Assembly: GCF_002943425.1 (NCBI RefSeq)
Contig: NZ_PTRA01000001.1
Coordinates: 3,224,001-3,288,000, forward strand
Direction of reading: 5' to 3'
DNA: 64,000 nt
DNA from: Siphonobacter curvatus
Lineage (GTDB): Bacteria; Bacteroidota; Bacteroidia; Cytophagales; Spirosomataceae
This document shows positions 42,375 through 52,038 of the stretch, in pieces. The notes below the pieces were generated by a model, which was given only the letters and a program-made list of their open reading frames with translations, was not told the origin of the DNA and ran no database searches. Made by a program: the position numbers and the translations under genes. Positions within the stretch are counted from its first letter, which is position 1; every line of letters starts with the position of its first letter.

Positions 42375-42499
42375 TCGGGCGTTTAACGACGTCTGAATGT
42401 CTGGTTGGATCTGGGAGTGATCCCAATTCAATCCAAAACAGACAAAGGTTGAAGGTTGAACGTTATTGGGCAGTGGCTTTGCAACTGCCCAATTTTTTT
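42375..42499 (+). ncRNA. Candidate small RNA with nested hairpin and intrinsic terminator
   Basis: Downstream of a -7 box the RNA can form three stacked helices. GTCTG (42399-42403) pairs with CAGAC (42439-42443). TTGGAT (42405-42410) pairs with ATCCAA (42431-42436). TGGGA (42412-42416) pairs with TCCCA (42421-42425), closing a GTGA tetraloop of the stable GNRA class. An unpaired stretch with tandem AAGGTTG repeats (42445-42458) follows. The end is a strong terminator, ATTGGGCAGT (42465-42474) with ACTGCCCAAT (42484-42493) and a run of T. Such order (folded head, single-stranded seed, terminator) is typical of small regulatory RNAs. It could instead be a leader of the DUF2141 gene at 42534, but the terminator lies before that gene. 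I recognise no known family. Confidence 0.55.
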
Positions 42500-42533
42500 A
42501 GTCAATTGTTGATAGTCTTTTTTACGTTCGCTT

Positions 42534-42950
42534 ATGAAAACGTTGTTCATTATTAGTCATTTAGTACTCAATTTTATATTTCCCGCCAAACAGGAGCCCC
42601 TGGCCATTACTTTCACCAATGTTCGTAACACCCGAGCTCCCTTAGTGGTAGGCGTATTTCGTAAAAGTGACCCTTTCACAAAGGTGCCTTTCAAAAACTA
42701 CAAACTTGAACCCAATGGCGGGTCATCACCTACCCTGTTCATTGACGATCTCCCCTACGGAGAATATGCAGTAGCTGTTTTTCAGGATGAAAACGGCGAT
42801 GGCAAGCTCAATACCAACATTGTAGGCATTCCGAAAGAACCGTATTGCTTTTCCAATAATTACCGTCCGCGGGTGAAATCTCCCAAGTACGACCAGTGTA
42901 AGTTTGTGTATTCGCAGAAGAACAATCACATGTATCTTCAGCTTTTGTAG
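42534..42950 (+). CDS. DUF2141 domain-containing secreted protein
   Basis: A 138-residue exported protein with a short signal peptide (MKTLFIISHLVLNFIFPAKQ). The body is the DUF2141 domain (Pfam PF09912), a beta-sandwich with the typical run LPYGEYAVAVFQDENGDGKLNTNIVGIPKEPYCFSNN. Its function is unknown; the Asp/Asn-rich DENGDGKLN loop could bind calcium. It is followed 34 bp later by prmA in the same direction and may share its transcript. It sits right behind the small-RNA candidate, whose terminator separates the two. Confidence 0.88.
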   Translation: MKTLFIISHLVLNFIFPAKQEPLAITFTNVRNTRAPLVVGVFRKSDPFTKVPFKNYKLEPNGGSSPTLFIDDLPYGEYAVAVFQDENGDGKLNTNIVGIPKEPYCFSNNYRPRVKSPKYDQCKFVYSQKNNHMYLQLL

Positions 42951-42984
42951 GCCTTCTCCGTAGCTTTTGCCGTACCTTCGTATT

Positions 42985-43824
42985 ATGAACTACTACGAAC
43001 TAAAACTCTGCGTTTCGCCCGGGGTACACGACATCTTCGTGGCGGAACTGGCCGAAATTGGTTTCGAATCTTTTGTTGAAGAAGACACCTGTTTGCTCGG
43101 GTACATCCCGGAAACGGGTTTCAATGGGGATGCGTTGCAGCACATCATGCAACAATACGAGTCCATTACTGGAACCGTCGATTATAGCATTAAATACCTG
43201 GAGAAAGAAAACTGGAACGCGGAATGGGAACGTAACTACCCCCCCATCGACGTGGAGGGCCGCGTCTTGGTGCGGGCCAGTTTCCACGACATGGACGCTT
43301 CCAGTTACGAATACATCATTGAAATTAATCCTAAAATGTCCTTTGGTACAGGTCACCACGAAACGACCTGGATGATGCTGGCTCATCAGCTGGAAATTGA
43401 CCAAAGTGGCAAACAGGTACTGGATGTGGGCTCGGGTACGGGCATTTTAGCCATTATGGCTGCTCTCCGCGGAGCCACCTACGTATCTGCCTTCGATATT
43501 GAAGACTGGGCAACGGAAAATGCCATTGAAAACGTTCAGCTAAATCACCTGGAAGACGTCGTGCACGTTCGCCAGGGAACCATCGAGGACGAGCCCGCTG
43601 CCCAATATGACGTAGTACTGGCTAACATCAACCGGAACATTCTGCTTCGTGAAATTCCGACGTATGTCGAGTACATGACGCCCGTCGGAACGCTGGTCAT
43701 CAGCGGTTTTTACGAACACGATTTGCCAGAAATCGAAGCCGTCGCACAATCCGTAGGTTTACAGCTGACTTCGTTGAAAACCAGAAATGGCTGGGCTGCG
43801 GCCCGTTTCACTCGCCAACTGTAA
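42985..43824 (+). CDS. prmA: Ribosomal protein L11 methyltransferase
   Basis: PrmA trimethylates ribosomal protein L11 with S-adenosylmethionine. I choose ATG 42985 (MNYYELKLCVSPGVHDIF; 279 residues); the frame extends six residues further. The N-terminal substrate domain is followed by the class I methyltransferase fold: MSFGTGHHETTWMML, motif I LDVGSGTGILAIMAALRGA, DIEDWATENAIENVQLN and motif IV-like VVLANINRNIL. Length matches the Bacteroidota enzymes. It ends at a terminator at 43846-43876. Confidence 0.95.
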   Translation: MNYYELKLCVSPGVHDIFVAELAEIGFESFVEEDTCLLGYIPETGFNGDALQHIMQQYESITGTVDYSIKYLEKENWNAEWERNYPPIDVEGRVLVRASFHDMDASSYEYIIEINPKMSFGTGHHETTWMMLAHQLEIDQSGKQVLDVGSGTGILAIMAALRGATYVSAFDIEDWATENAIENVQLNHLEDVVHVRQGTIEDEPAAQYDVVLANINRNILLREIPTYVEYMTPVGTLVISGFYEHDLPEIEAVAQSVGLQLTSLKTRNGWAAARFTRQL

Positions 43825-43845
43825 GGGCCATTCGCCTGCTAGCAG

Positions 43846-43876
43846 AAGCCTCAGCGTAGAGTTGAGGCTTTTTTTG
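43846..43876 (+). terminator. Terminator after prmA
   Basis: AAGCCTCA (43846-43853) pairs with TGAGGCTT (43863-43870), followed by seven T. Confidence 0.8.
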
Positions 43877-43989
43877 TTGCGACTTTGGCGAAAAGCAGGC
43901 AGTTTCGCGTTTAAAGAAAAACGAAATGCCGGAACGTTTTCTGTTCCCTAAACGATACTTCTACCAACCCGCTACTAAATATTTGTTGT

Positions 43990-46900
43990 ATGAGGTTTTT
44001 ACTACTTTTTGCCCTCCTACTGACGTTCCAATTATCGTACGCTCAGCAGGTTAAATTTTCGGATCAGCCGGATCAGTTTGTGCAGGATGTTCAAACGGTA
44101 ACGACCGCTTTTGGTCAGAAACAGGTAGGTATCGACTTCGCGACGGCCTGGACCGGATTCAACGCAACCCAGCAGTCGCAGATCATCGCCATCACCCGAG
44201 CCATGTTTGCCAAAAACATGAAGCAACCGCCGTACCTGCTTCCCTGGTTTCAAGCTCTTCATGGAACTACGCAACAGCAACTTGGCGGGGCAGAACTCAG
44301 TAATTTTTTGAGTGTAACGGAAAAAACCTTTAAGTCCAGCGACAGCAAGGCGTACCTGAATTATCTGAATTTTGTCCGGCTGTTTCTGACTTCGCGTCAG
44401 TTGTACGCTACGAACTTCCATAAACTTCCTACCACTGGAGGTACTTTTAAATTCCGCTTCATTGATCAACCGCTGGATGTACGGACTGATAAAACGACTT
44501 CACCCGCAACAACCCCAAAACCAGCGGATGAAGAACCCAAATCTACGGAACCTACCGACGACGGCTGGGGCAATGGTTGGGACGATTCGGGCTGGGATAC
44601 GCCCGTTTCAGCGACCAATGAACCCATAAAGGCTCTGCCTCAACCGAAGTTACTGGCGGCGGGCCCCCTGCTTGATTTACAGGGCGTATCATTAGCCATT
44701 GTTACAGCTCAGGATTCTTTTGTGGTAGATCAGGCGACTCTGACCCTGGGCATCAAGGAAGGTTTGCTGTACGGACAGTCGGGTAAGTACACCTGGCCGA
44801 TGGGTGATTTGAAACAGGCCAACGTGGATTTGAAGTCGTACAAGATGCTGCTCAAGACGCCGCGAATTTTAGCCGATGAAGCCGTACTAACTTACGGCGA
44901 ACGGCTGAAAGAGCCCGTACCCGGAACCTTCCGATTTGAAAGCCGGAAACGTGCTCCGAACGCTGTAGTTACGCAGCCCCAGTTTGAATCCGCTAAGGCA
45001 GACGTAGAACTGAAAAATCTGGGCAAGGACGTCGAGTACCGGGGTGGTTTTGCTGTGATTGGAACAAAAGTATACGGAGCGGCTGCCAATGGTCATCGAG
45101 CTACGCTAACCGTTAAACAGAATGACAAAATTGCTTTTCGGGCCCAAAGCAAGGGTTTTGAACTAAGTGATTCCCTGATTTATAGTCCGAATGCTCAGTT
45201 CAGCGGCTACTTCCCCACGGGCGACTCCCTCACCCACCCAGCCCTGCGACTTACGTACAACGCCCAGACTAAAAATCTGCGGCTGGCTCGCCTCGAACGC
45301 GGCGGCTATCGCAGTGCTTCGTTCAGTGACAGCTACCATGGCTTTGCCATTCGGGCGGATGCGGCCAAGTGGAGTTTACCGAGTCAGCACCTGGAGTTTG
45401 ACATCATTGGCGGCCAAACCGCTGTACCGGCCCGTTTTGAGTCCGTGGATTATTATGAGTCGACGCAATATGACCGCCTAACCAGTCCGCAGGGCTTTCA
45501 CCCGGTGACGCTACTCGCGAACTGTCTCAAGCAGAAGGGCGTATCGGCCATTACGGTGGACGAACTGGCGGCTCATTATCGCCGCGAGGGTAAACTCATG
45601 CGGGACGCGTTGATTCTACCCATCGAACAGGGCTTCATTGATTACAACCCCGATACCGATCAGGTAAAACTCAGCTCCAAAGGTCTGCATTACTTACAGG
45701 TAGCTCTGGCGAAAAAGGATTTTGACAACTTGGCGATTCTTTCCACCCAGGCCGGTTCAGATCGGGATAGTCTGGCCAATGCTTCCATCAACTTTAAAGA
45801 TAACTACCTGACCATCCGCGGTGTAGCTCCGTTTAAAGTCAGCGATTCGCTCAAAATCTATATTCGCCCTTCGGATAAAGTAGTACGGGTGGGCAAAAAC
45901 CGTTCATTTGTTTTCAACGGCGAAATGAAGCTTGATAACTTCCGCTTCAAAGGCCGCGACCTGAATTTCAATTACGAGCAGTTCTACGTCAATCTTGATA
46001 AACTCGATACGGTAACCTTCATTCCCCAACAGATGAAGGGGAAGAAAAACTCGAAGGAAATCGGTCAGGATTTGAAGTACGGCTCGGGCAAATTATACCT
46101 GGGTAAACCGAATAATAAATCCGGGAAGAAGCCCAGTGTACCACGACTCGTTGTACAGGATGGCGTCAATATTTACTTCGATGATACCACGCGGCTGGCG
46201 GGTGCGTACAACCGCAAGGTATACTTCAAGATCCCGAAAATTGATCAGGACAGTCTGACCAGTAAGGATATTGAATTTGCGGGGACGTTTTACTCAGATG
46301 GCGTGCTTCCTCCTATTCAGACCAAGCTCGTTACCATGCCTGATAACTCGCTGGGCTTTACCCACAAGGTTCCCGAAGCTGGACTGAAGTTGTACGAAGG
46401 CAAGGGGAATCTGAAAGTGACGGGTACGCTAACCATGGATAACGAAGGCTTACGGGCCGACGGCGTACTAACTACACTGACTACCTCTCTCGAAGCAAAA
46501 AATCTGGTACTGACGCCGGACTCTGTCATCAGTACGGGCGGTACTTCGGGCCGGATTAAGGAAGGTATGGTAGGCAAGACCTATTTCCCCGAAGTAGCTC
46601 TGAAATCCTACGAAGTAAAATGGTTGCCGAAGCAGGATAGTCTGATTATCAAAGACAAAGAAAGTTCACTCGACTTTTACAACGGCACCTCGCACCTGAC
46701 GGGCAGTTTGCTGGTCCGCTCAACCGGCCTGTACGGAGAGGGCATTATGAAACGGAAAGACTCCGAAATCAGCTCCGAATCCTTTTCTTTCAAGAAAGAT
46801 CAGTTCGTCGCCGAACGGGCTCAGATTCAGGTGGGTACGGCTGAAAAACCGGCTTTATTAGGGCGTGCAGTAGACGTTACGTTCAATACGGTGGCTCAGA

Positions 46901-49128
46901 ATGCGGTAATTCAAACCCCTAAAAACGCGACGCTGGAGGATTCTTCGAGTCTGTATTTCCCTTACGCGGCTTATACGACGACGATCAACCGGGCGGACTG
47001 GGACATTGCCAAGAAAACGATTTCCATGAAGGGCAATGTCAAGACGTCTACGTTTATTTCCATGAATCCGACGCAGGAAGGGCTAGCCTTCAATGGAGCG
47101 GAAGCCTTGTACGAAATGGACAAAATGACGCTGAATATCAAAGGTGTACCGTACATCAAGTCAGCGGATGCCAAGATTATTCCGGCGAACGGCTTGGTTT
47201 CGATCAAACAGGATGCGGAGATCTTACCGCTCAAAAAGGCTCGCGTCATTGCGGATACGGTCAATGAGTTTCACCACCTGTCCGACGGAACGATTCAGAT
47301 TTTATCGGCCAAGAAATTCGAAGGAAATGCTACCTATCAGTACGTTCGCTCCAAAGGTGATACGACAAATCTGAAAATGGATGCGTTTGAGTTCCGGGAG
47401 ACTACCAGTACCTCCGCCGTAGCATCGAAATCCAGTCGGCGTAACAAGACGGAAACGGTTTCCAATGTGAGTTATGGTACCGTGGCCAAATCAGGGATCA
47501 GCGAAGAAAATCGCTTTTTGCTCACGCCCCGTTTGTTGTATAAAGGTGACATTACGATGGTAGCGGCGGATCCGGGACTCAAGTTCAAGGGAGCGATTCA
47601 AACCAACCTGAAAAGCAAAATTGCCGAACCCGCCTGGATTCCCTTCGAAGGCAGCAATGGCGATAGTTTGAGTCTGCACGTGGATGGACTGAAGGGCGAA
47701 GACGGCACAACGCCTTTGTATACTGGCTTGCATTTCGGCGGCGAGGGGCTGTACCTGACTTTCCTGTCACCCAAGTACAATGCTCAGGATACGGATATTT
47801 TCACGGCCAGCGGCAGTCTGCGGGACGATGCTAAAACCAATCAGCTCACCATTGCCAGCGATGCTCGGGCTAACGATGAAACGCTGGAAGGAAAAAAATA
47901 CGTGCTGGACGACTCCAAGAAAGTCATCACGTTTGAAGGACCGATGACGCTGTTTTCGCCTGCCACTACAGTACAAGCGGCGGGATTCGCCCGACTCGTT
48001 CCCGATTCGGCCAAGTATCTGTTCAATACAATGCTGGTCTTCAACACCAGTATTCCCGCTCCTGTCATGGCGGTTGCCGCGGATAAAATTGTGAAGACGA
48101 ATCTGGATGAAAAAATTAGCGAAGAGGCTGCCGAAGGAGACTTTGATCGCCTCTTATTGAAAATTGCGAACATTGCCGGTGGCAAAGTGGCCGAGCAATT
48201 CAGCCAAAAATCGACCAATGGAGCCAGCGTCGCCTTACCTACGGTTTCGCCCAAATTTGCTGCAACGGCAGTACTTTCGAACCTGAGCTTACGGTATAAT
48301 CCCGAGAATCAGGCTTTCTATAGCGTAGGGCGAATTGGCGTGGCTAACGTAGGTGCAACGGATATCAATGCCCAGTTCGATGGAGCCGTAGAAATTCGTA
48401 AAAACCCAACGGGTATTGATGATCTGTTCCTGTATCTGGAACTCAATCCTGACGTCTGGTACTACTTTGCTTCGGTTCAGGGTACGACGGAAGTGTTCAG
48501 CTCCGATCAGGATTTTAACGCTCAGCTTCAGGCCAAAACGGGTAAGGACAATAAAATTCTCCTGGTTTCCGAAGAAGACAAAAACAACTTCGTCGATCGC
48601 TTTAGTACGATGTATCGGGCTGGTTCTTCCAACAAACCCCGTGCCCCCCGCCCCCGTCCGGTGGTAGCTCAGCAGAAATCGGAAGCGGAACCAGCGAAAG
48701 AAGAAACGGTAGGTACCGAGGAAACGGCCGCTACGGAGCAAGCGGAAGAAAAAGTAGCGGCTACTAAAACGAAACCTACCAAGAAATCGAAGAAAAAGAC
48801 CCAGGAACCGGTAGTGGAAGAAACCTTCCCGGCGGAAGAAGTTAGGGATGAAGAACCAGTAGTGGAAGAAACCGCGAAGTCCTCGAAGAAAACCAAGAAA
48901 AAAGCTCAGGAAGCAGTTATCGAAGAAACGGCCGTTATGCCTGGCGACTCGGTGGCAACCGATAGTACGGACCTGAAAAAAGTGAAAGACAAAAAAGCAC
49001 TTGTACAGGCTCCGGCTAAGAAAACGACGCTTTCTGATTCGACCAAGACGAAAAAAATCACGTCGCTTTCCGAAACGCAGGAAGCCGCTCCGGTGAAAAA
49101 GCCCGCCGAAAAGAAAACCGGGTTTTAA
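43990..49128 (+). CDS. Very large exported protein of unknown function (1712 residues)
   Basis: The signal peptide is MRFLLLFALLLTFQLSYAQ. The N-terminal part (20-165) is helical, then comes an acidic low-complexity linker near 175-215 (DDGWGNGWDDSGWD). Residues of about 215-1540 alternate short beta strands and turns with Ser/Thr/Asp, without a catalytic motif, suggesting a long beta-rich or solenoid structure; a winged-helix-like patch lies at about 500-570 (VDELAAHYRREGKLMRDALILPIEQGF). The last 165 residues are lysine/glutamate-rich and repetitive (EPVVEET twice, then EAVIEET, between Lys-rich blocks), likely disordered. I recognise no family, though similar long hypothetical proteins occur in Cytophagales. 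It is monocistronic with a terminator at 49148-49174. Envelope or cell-surface location is likely. Confidence 0.85.
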   Translation: MRFLLLFALLLTFQLSYAQQVKFSDQPDQFVQDVQTVTTAFGQKQVGIDFATAWTGFNATQQSQIIAITRAMFAKNMKQPPYLLPWFQALHGTTQQQLGGAELSNFLSVTEKTFKSSDSKAYLNYLNFVRLFLTSRQLYATNFHKLPTTGGTFKFRFIDQPLDVRTDKTTSPATTPKPADEEPKSTEPTDDGWGNGWDDSGWDTPVSATNEPIKALPQPKLLAAGPLLDLQGVSLAIVTAQDSFVVDQATLTLGIKEGLLYGQSGKYTWPMGDLKQANVDLKSYKMLLKTPRILADEAVLTYGERLKEPVPGTFRFESRKRAPNAVVTQPQFESAKADVELKNLGKDVEYRGGFAVIGTKVYGAAANGHRATLTVKQNDKIAFRAQSKGFELSDSLIYSPNAQFSGYFPTGDSLTHPALRLTYNAQTKNLRLARLERGGYRSASFSDSYHGFAIRADAAKWSLPSQHLEFDIIGGQTAVPARFESVDYYESTQYDRLTSPQGFHPVTLLANCLKQKGVSAITVDELAAHYRREGKLMRDALILPIEQGFIDYNPDTDQVKLSSKGLHYLQVALAKKDFDNLAILSTQAGSDRDSLANASINFKDNYLTIRGVAPFKVSDSLKIYIRPSDKVVRVGKNRSFVFNGEMKLDNFRFKGRDLNFNYEQFYVNLDKLDTVTFIPQQMKGKKNSKEIGQDLKYGSGKLYLGKPNNKSGKKPSVPRLVVQDGVNIYFDDTTRLAGAYNRKVYFKIPKIDQDSLTSKDIEFAGTFYSDGVLPPIQTKLVTMPDNSLGFTHKVPEAGLKLYEGKGNLKVTGTLTMDNEGLRADGVLTTLTTSLEAKNLVLTPDSVISTGGTSGRIKEGMVGKTYFPEVALKSYEVKWLPKQDSLIIKDKESSLDFYNGTSHLTGSLLVRSTGLYGEGIMKRKDSEISSESFSFKKDQFVAERAQIQVGTAEKPALLGRAVDVTFNTVAQNAVIQTPKNATLEDSSSLYFPYAAYTTTINRADWDIAKKTISMKGNVKTSTFISMNPTQEGLAFNGAEALYEMDKMTLNIKGVPYIKSADAKIIPANGLVSIKQDAEILPLKKARVIADTVNEFHHLSDGTIQILSAKKFEGNATYQYVRSKGDTTNLKMDAFEFRETTSTSAVASKSSRRNKTETVSNVSYGTVAKSGISEENRFLLTPRLLYKGDITMVAADPGLKFKGAIQTNLKSKIAEPAWIPFEGSNGDSLSLHVDGLKGEDGTTPLYTGLHFGGEGLYLTFLSPKYNAQDTDIFTASGSLRDDAKTNQLTIASDARANDETLEGKKYVLDDSKKVITFEGPMTLFSPATTVQAAGFARLVPDSAKYLFNTMLVFNTSIPAPVMAVAADKIVKTNLDEKISEEAAEGDFDRLLLKIANIAGGKVAEQFSQKSTNGASVALPTVSPKFAATAVLSNLSLRYNPENQAFYSVGRIGVANVGATDINAQFDGAVEIRKNPTGIDDLFLYLELNPDVWYYFASVQGTTEVFSSDQDFNAQLQAKTGKDNKILLVSEEDKNNFVDRFSTMYRAGSSNKPRAPRPRPVVAQQKSEAEPAKEETVGTEETAATEQAEEKVAATKTKPTKKSKKKTQEPVVEETFPAEEVRDEEPVVEETAKSSKKTKKKAQEAVIEETAVMPGDSVATDSTDLKKVKDKKALVQAPAKKTTLSDSTKTKKITSLSETQEAAPVKKPAEKKTGF

Positions 49129-49147
49129 TCCATACAGTAGCTCACAC

Positions 49148-49174
49148 AAAAGGCCGGGACTTCCCGGCCTTTTT
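49148..49174. terminator. Bidirectional terminator after the 1712-residue gene
   Basis: AGGCCGGGA (49151-49159) pairs with TCCCGGCCT (49162-49170), flanked by AAA and TTTT. It serves both the plus-strand gene and the convergent gene at 49192. Confidence 0.8.
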
Positions 49175-49191
49175 CATTGACGTACGTTGAA

Positions 49192-50358
49192 TTACAATCG
49201 TCCCTGCGGTACACGCCCCTGCTTCAAAGTCTGTACCTCTAGGGCTGTGAAAGGAGCCTCCAGCAATTCAACGGATTCCTGATAACACCGAAAAAAATCG
49301 GCAATGAAGTGCAGCCGTTCGGGAAGATTAGCCCAGTCGAGAGCCCCACTTTCGCGTACACTGTCCAGTGTTGGATCGATCTGGGCTAACAAAATTCGTA
49401 ACCGTTCGTTGGAAAGGCTACGCAGGTTTTCAGGAAAAAGGCTGGTTAAATCCTGACCCAGCCGCAGACGTACGTTCGGCGGCACCATCAGGGTAAGCAG
49501 GTGACTGGTAATCAGCAAGCGGATTTCTCCAACCACCCGTTGCATTACATCGTCGAGGGTTTGTTCAACTGCGGCTTTACGGCCCAACATTTTCTGAACT
49601 AGCATGCGGAAATAACTGGTTAAGCTTCCCGCCGGAAAAAGAATTTCCTGGATACGTTGCTTTACACCTTCGGTATCCAATAACAATACAGATTCGAGCG
49701 AGGCCTGAATTTCGGGCTGCAAACGGGTTTGCTCATGAAAACCAATTTCCAGATTCGCCAGCAATTGCAGTTCAGCCTTTTTCTGAAAATCGGTTTCAAA
49801 AAAAGATTCGTAATAATGCGTAAACGCCTGCTGCAAGTACTGCTGCCCTTCGGGTGGAAGACCGATTCGCAATTTCTGGCAGAACGTCTCAATAGATTCC
49901 GGCTTGTAGATCAGGTCGTTCAAACAGGTTCCTTCAAAACGAGCAAATTCGTACCCGATTTCCTCGAAAACCTTCTGATTACCGCGGGCTACGGCCTCAC
50001 TGGATCGTTCAATACTTTGAGTGATAATTTTTTTCCAGAGTAGGTGTTCCAGCTCCTCGGTTTTGATATGGGTACCCATCTCTTTCAGCAAAGAGGTGAG
50101 CAGAACTAAGGTCGAGTCATTGCGTAAGCGAGCGGACAATTCCGCTTCCAGGGTACGCTTCAAATCTTCTTTGCGGATGGTTTGTCCGGCCTGCCTGGAA
50201 GCCCAGGTAGCAAAGGTACACCAGTTGGCCAACGGACCGGTGCGTTCCAGAAAAGCGGCGGAAAGCTCGTGATAACACTGCGTAATTTGCAAGTTTCGAA
50301 GTACCGGATCGTTTTCGCTGGCAATGGTTTCTACTTCATCGAGGGTGGGTAAATGCAT
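49192..50358 (-). CDS. Helical protein of unknown function
   Basis: A 388-residue protein without signal peptide or membrane spans. It is rich in Leu, Glu and Gln and predicted almost entirely alpha-helical ([78 protein letters not shown]). I do not recognise a family and see no catalytic motif. It is transcribed alone, convergent with the large exported protein and divergent from the SDR gene. The start is ATG 50358. Confidence 0.8.
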   Translation of the reverse strand: MHLPTLDEVETIASENDPVLRNLQITQCYHELSAAFLERTGPLANWCTFATWASRQAGQTIRKEDLKRTLEAELSARLRNDSTLVLLTSLLKEMGTHIKTEELEHLLWKKIITQSIERSSEAVARGNQKVFEEIGYEFARFEGTCLNDLIYKPESIETFCQKLRIGLPPEGQQYLQQAFTHYYESFFETDFQKKAELQLLANLEIGFHEQTRLQPEIQASLESVLLLDTEGVKQRIQEILFPAGSLTSYFRMLVQKMLGRKAAVEQTLDDVMQRVVGEIRLLITSHLLTLMVPPNVRLRLGQDLTSLFPENLRSLSNERLRILLAQIDPTLDSVRESGALDWANLPERLHFIADFFRCYQESVELLEAPFTALEVQTLKQGRVPQGRL

Positions 50359-50636
50359 GACGATACGCCTAAGAGATCGGTTGAGGGACAGGGGCCAATT
50401 TTGAAGAATGAGTCGAAAAGTACAAAAAGAAACTGGTTTGGGTTTCTAGCCTTACGTTTTTTTATCCATTGATAGTCAAAGCTTTGCACGAAACGACCAA
50501 ATCGTATGATTCTATAAAAATCTGCGGTAGGCTGCGAGCATTTTTCAAGGTCATTTGACAGCTATATACCTGCTCAGTCGTAAAGTCGAGCCATTGCGGA
50601 AACGTTTTTGCACAAAACAATCCCCTTCGCTGGCCC

Positions 50637-50665
50637 TTTGGAACGCTAAACAATGTCTATCTTTA
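50637..50665 (+). promoter_or_regulatory. Putative SDR gene promoter
   Basis: TTTG (50637-50640), a 17-nt spacer and TATCTTTA (50658-50665) resemble the Bacteroidota promoter with the last base of the -7 box off consensus. The start codon is at 50690. Confidence 0.4.
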
Positions 50666-50689
50666 CCCCGCCTCTTTTCGCTATACTTG

Positions 50690-51433
50690 ATGAACGCTAT
50701 TGTTACGGGAGCTGCCCAGGGAATTGGATTTGAAATCTGTCGACAGCTGGCCCTTCGGGGAGCCTCAGTTGTACTCAACGATGTGGATGAAACGCTGGCG
50801 GAAGAAGCCGCTGGAAAAATACAGGCCGAAGGCGGCCATTGTCTGGCCGTTCCCGGCGATGCCTCGGATGTTTCTTTCATTCAATACCTGGTCTCGAAAA
50901 CCGTAGCATCTTTCGGTTCAGTAGACATTCTGGTCGCAAATGCGGGCATTACTACGTTTGGCGATTTTTTTGAGTATCAGCCCGAATCCCTTCAAAAATT
51001 ATTGGATCTAAACATTCGCGGCAACTTTTTTCTGACCCAGCAGGCGGCTCGTCAGATGCGAGCTCAGGGGCAGGGCGGACGTATTCTGCTCATGTCTTCC
51101 GTTACGGGTCAGCAGGCCCACGCTTATCTGGCGGCCTACGGAATGACCAAAGCGGCCCTACAAATGCTAGCGAAATCGCTGGTAGCCGAGCTTTCTCCCT
51201 ACGGGATTACCATCAACTGCGTAGCTCCGGGAGCCACCCTGACCGAACGCACGCTCGACGATCCCGAATACATCCCGACCTGGTCTCGCATTACACCCCT
51301 GGGTAAACCCGCCCGTGTTGCCGACATTGCGGCCGCCGTAATCTTTCTGACTTCGCCCGAAGCAGGTCATATCACGGGGCAAACACTGGTAGTGGATGGC
51401 GGCTGGTCGAGCGTCAGTCCTTCCCCCTACTGA
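50690..51433 (+). CDS. Short-chain dehydrogenase/reductase (FabG-like)
   Basis: A 247-residue classical SDR starting at ATG 50690; the frame extends 45 residues upstream to 50555, but the canonical N-terminal fold begins here. The nucleotide loop is TGAAQGIG (6-13), then NAG, the catalytic Ser in LMSSVTG and YGMTK (Tyr-Lys pair). The C-terminal block is TSPEAGHITGQTLVVDGGWS. The motif set is that of 3-oxoacyl-ACP reductase or sugar/alcohol dehydrogenases; substrate is unknown. It is followed 69 bp downstream by an acetyltransferase gene. Confidence 0.93.
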   Translation: MNAIVTGAAQGIGFEICRQLALRGASVVLNDVDETLAEEAAGKIQAEGGHCLAVPGDASDVSFIQYLVSKTVASFGSVDILVANAGITTFGDFFEYQPESLQKLLDLNIRGNFFLTQQAARQMRAQGQGGRILLMSSVTGQQAHAYLAAYGMTKAALQMLAKSLVAELSPYGITINCVAPGATLTERTLDDPEYIPTWSRITPLGKPARVADIAAAVIFLTSPEAGHITGQTLVVDGGWSSVSPSPY

Positions 51434-51502
51434 TTGTACAGGCATACGTTTTTTTCATATTGGTTTGCGATCGACTTATCTCTTCATTTCATTAAGCTTT
51501 TT

Positions 51503-51970
51503 ATGCAGTTTGTACTCAAGCAATTTCACGAACTTACGCCTCAGGAACTATACGATATTCTAGCTCTACGTGCCGAAGTTTTCATTGTTGAACAAAAGTG
51601 TCCGTATCAGGATATTGACGGCAACGATCAGAAAGCCTGGCATTGCATGGGCAAGGATGATACGACGGGCAAACTCATTGCATACACACGACTCTTTGCG
51701 AAGGACGTCTGCTACCAGGGCTATACGGCCATTGGTCGGGTTGTTACGGCACCCGATGTTCGCAGTACGGGTTTAGGAAAAAGGCTGATGGATGCCTCCA
51801 TTGCCTACTGCCGCCGGTTGTTCGGCCCTCATTCCATTAAAATTGGTGCACAGACGTACCTGCTCTCGTTTTATAAATCGCTCGGGTTTGTTTCAACGGG
51901 TCAGGAATACGTGGAAGATGGTATTCCGCATACGTACATGACGTATGAGCACCATTCGAAAATTTCCTAA
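51503..51970 (+). CDS. GNAT-family acetyltransferase (ElaA type)
   Basis: A 155-residue GNAT enzyme resembling E. coli ElaA. I start at ATG 51503 (MQFVLKQFHELTPQELYDILALR) since the extra 23 residues upstream are not family-like. Signature stretches are RAEVFIVEQKCPYQDIDGNDQKAWH, the acetyl-CoA loop VVTAPDVRSTGLGKRLMDASI (the R/QxxG/A region) and FYKSLGFVSTGQEYVEDGIPHTYM. The acetyl acceptor is unknown. It shares a direction with the SDR gene; a shared terminator follows at 51976-52009. Confidence 0.92.
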   Translation: MQFVLKQFHELTPQELYDILALRAEVFIVEQKCPYQDIDGNDQKAWHCMGKDDTTGKLIAYTRLFAKDVCYQGYTAIGRVVTAPDVRSTGLGKRLMDASIAYCRRLFGPHSIKIGAQTYLLSFYKSLGFVSTGQEYVEDGIPHTYMTYEHHSKIS

Positions 51971-51975
51971 TACTC

Positions 51976-52009
51976 AAAAGCGTCCATCGTAGAAACGATG
52001 GACGCTTTT
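51976..52009 (+). terminator. Terminator after the acetyltransferase gene
   Basis: AAAAGCGTCCATCG (51976-51989) pairs perfectly with 51996-52009 around TAGAAA. Confidence 0.9.
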
Positions 52010-52038
52010 GCTTGCTGGTTCGTGTTTCCTGAAACAGA

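Larger units (their letters stand above)
42095..42533. other. Non-coding gap with a candidate small RNA
   Basis: This 439-bp stretch starts with the lipoprotein terminator, continues with an AT-rich segment (42180-42360) without features, and ends with the structured small-RNA candidate at 42375-42499. No protein-coding gene is supported. Confidence 0.55.

Noticed and set aside
42371-42556. A 61-residue frame overlapping the small-RNA candidate and the start of the DUF2141 gene.
   Set aside because: It starts at TTG, runs through a strong terminator and overlaps the next gene; the RNA structure explains the region better.
48289-49149. A 286-residue reading frame antisense to the 1712-residue gene, rich in Phe and Arg.
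   Set aside because: It mirrors the Lys/Glu-rich repetitive tail of the real gene, has biased composition and no family motif or promoter.
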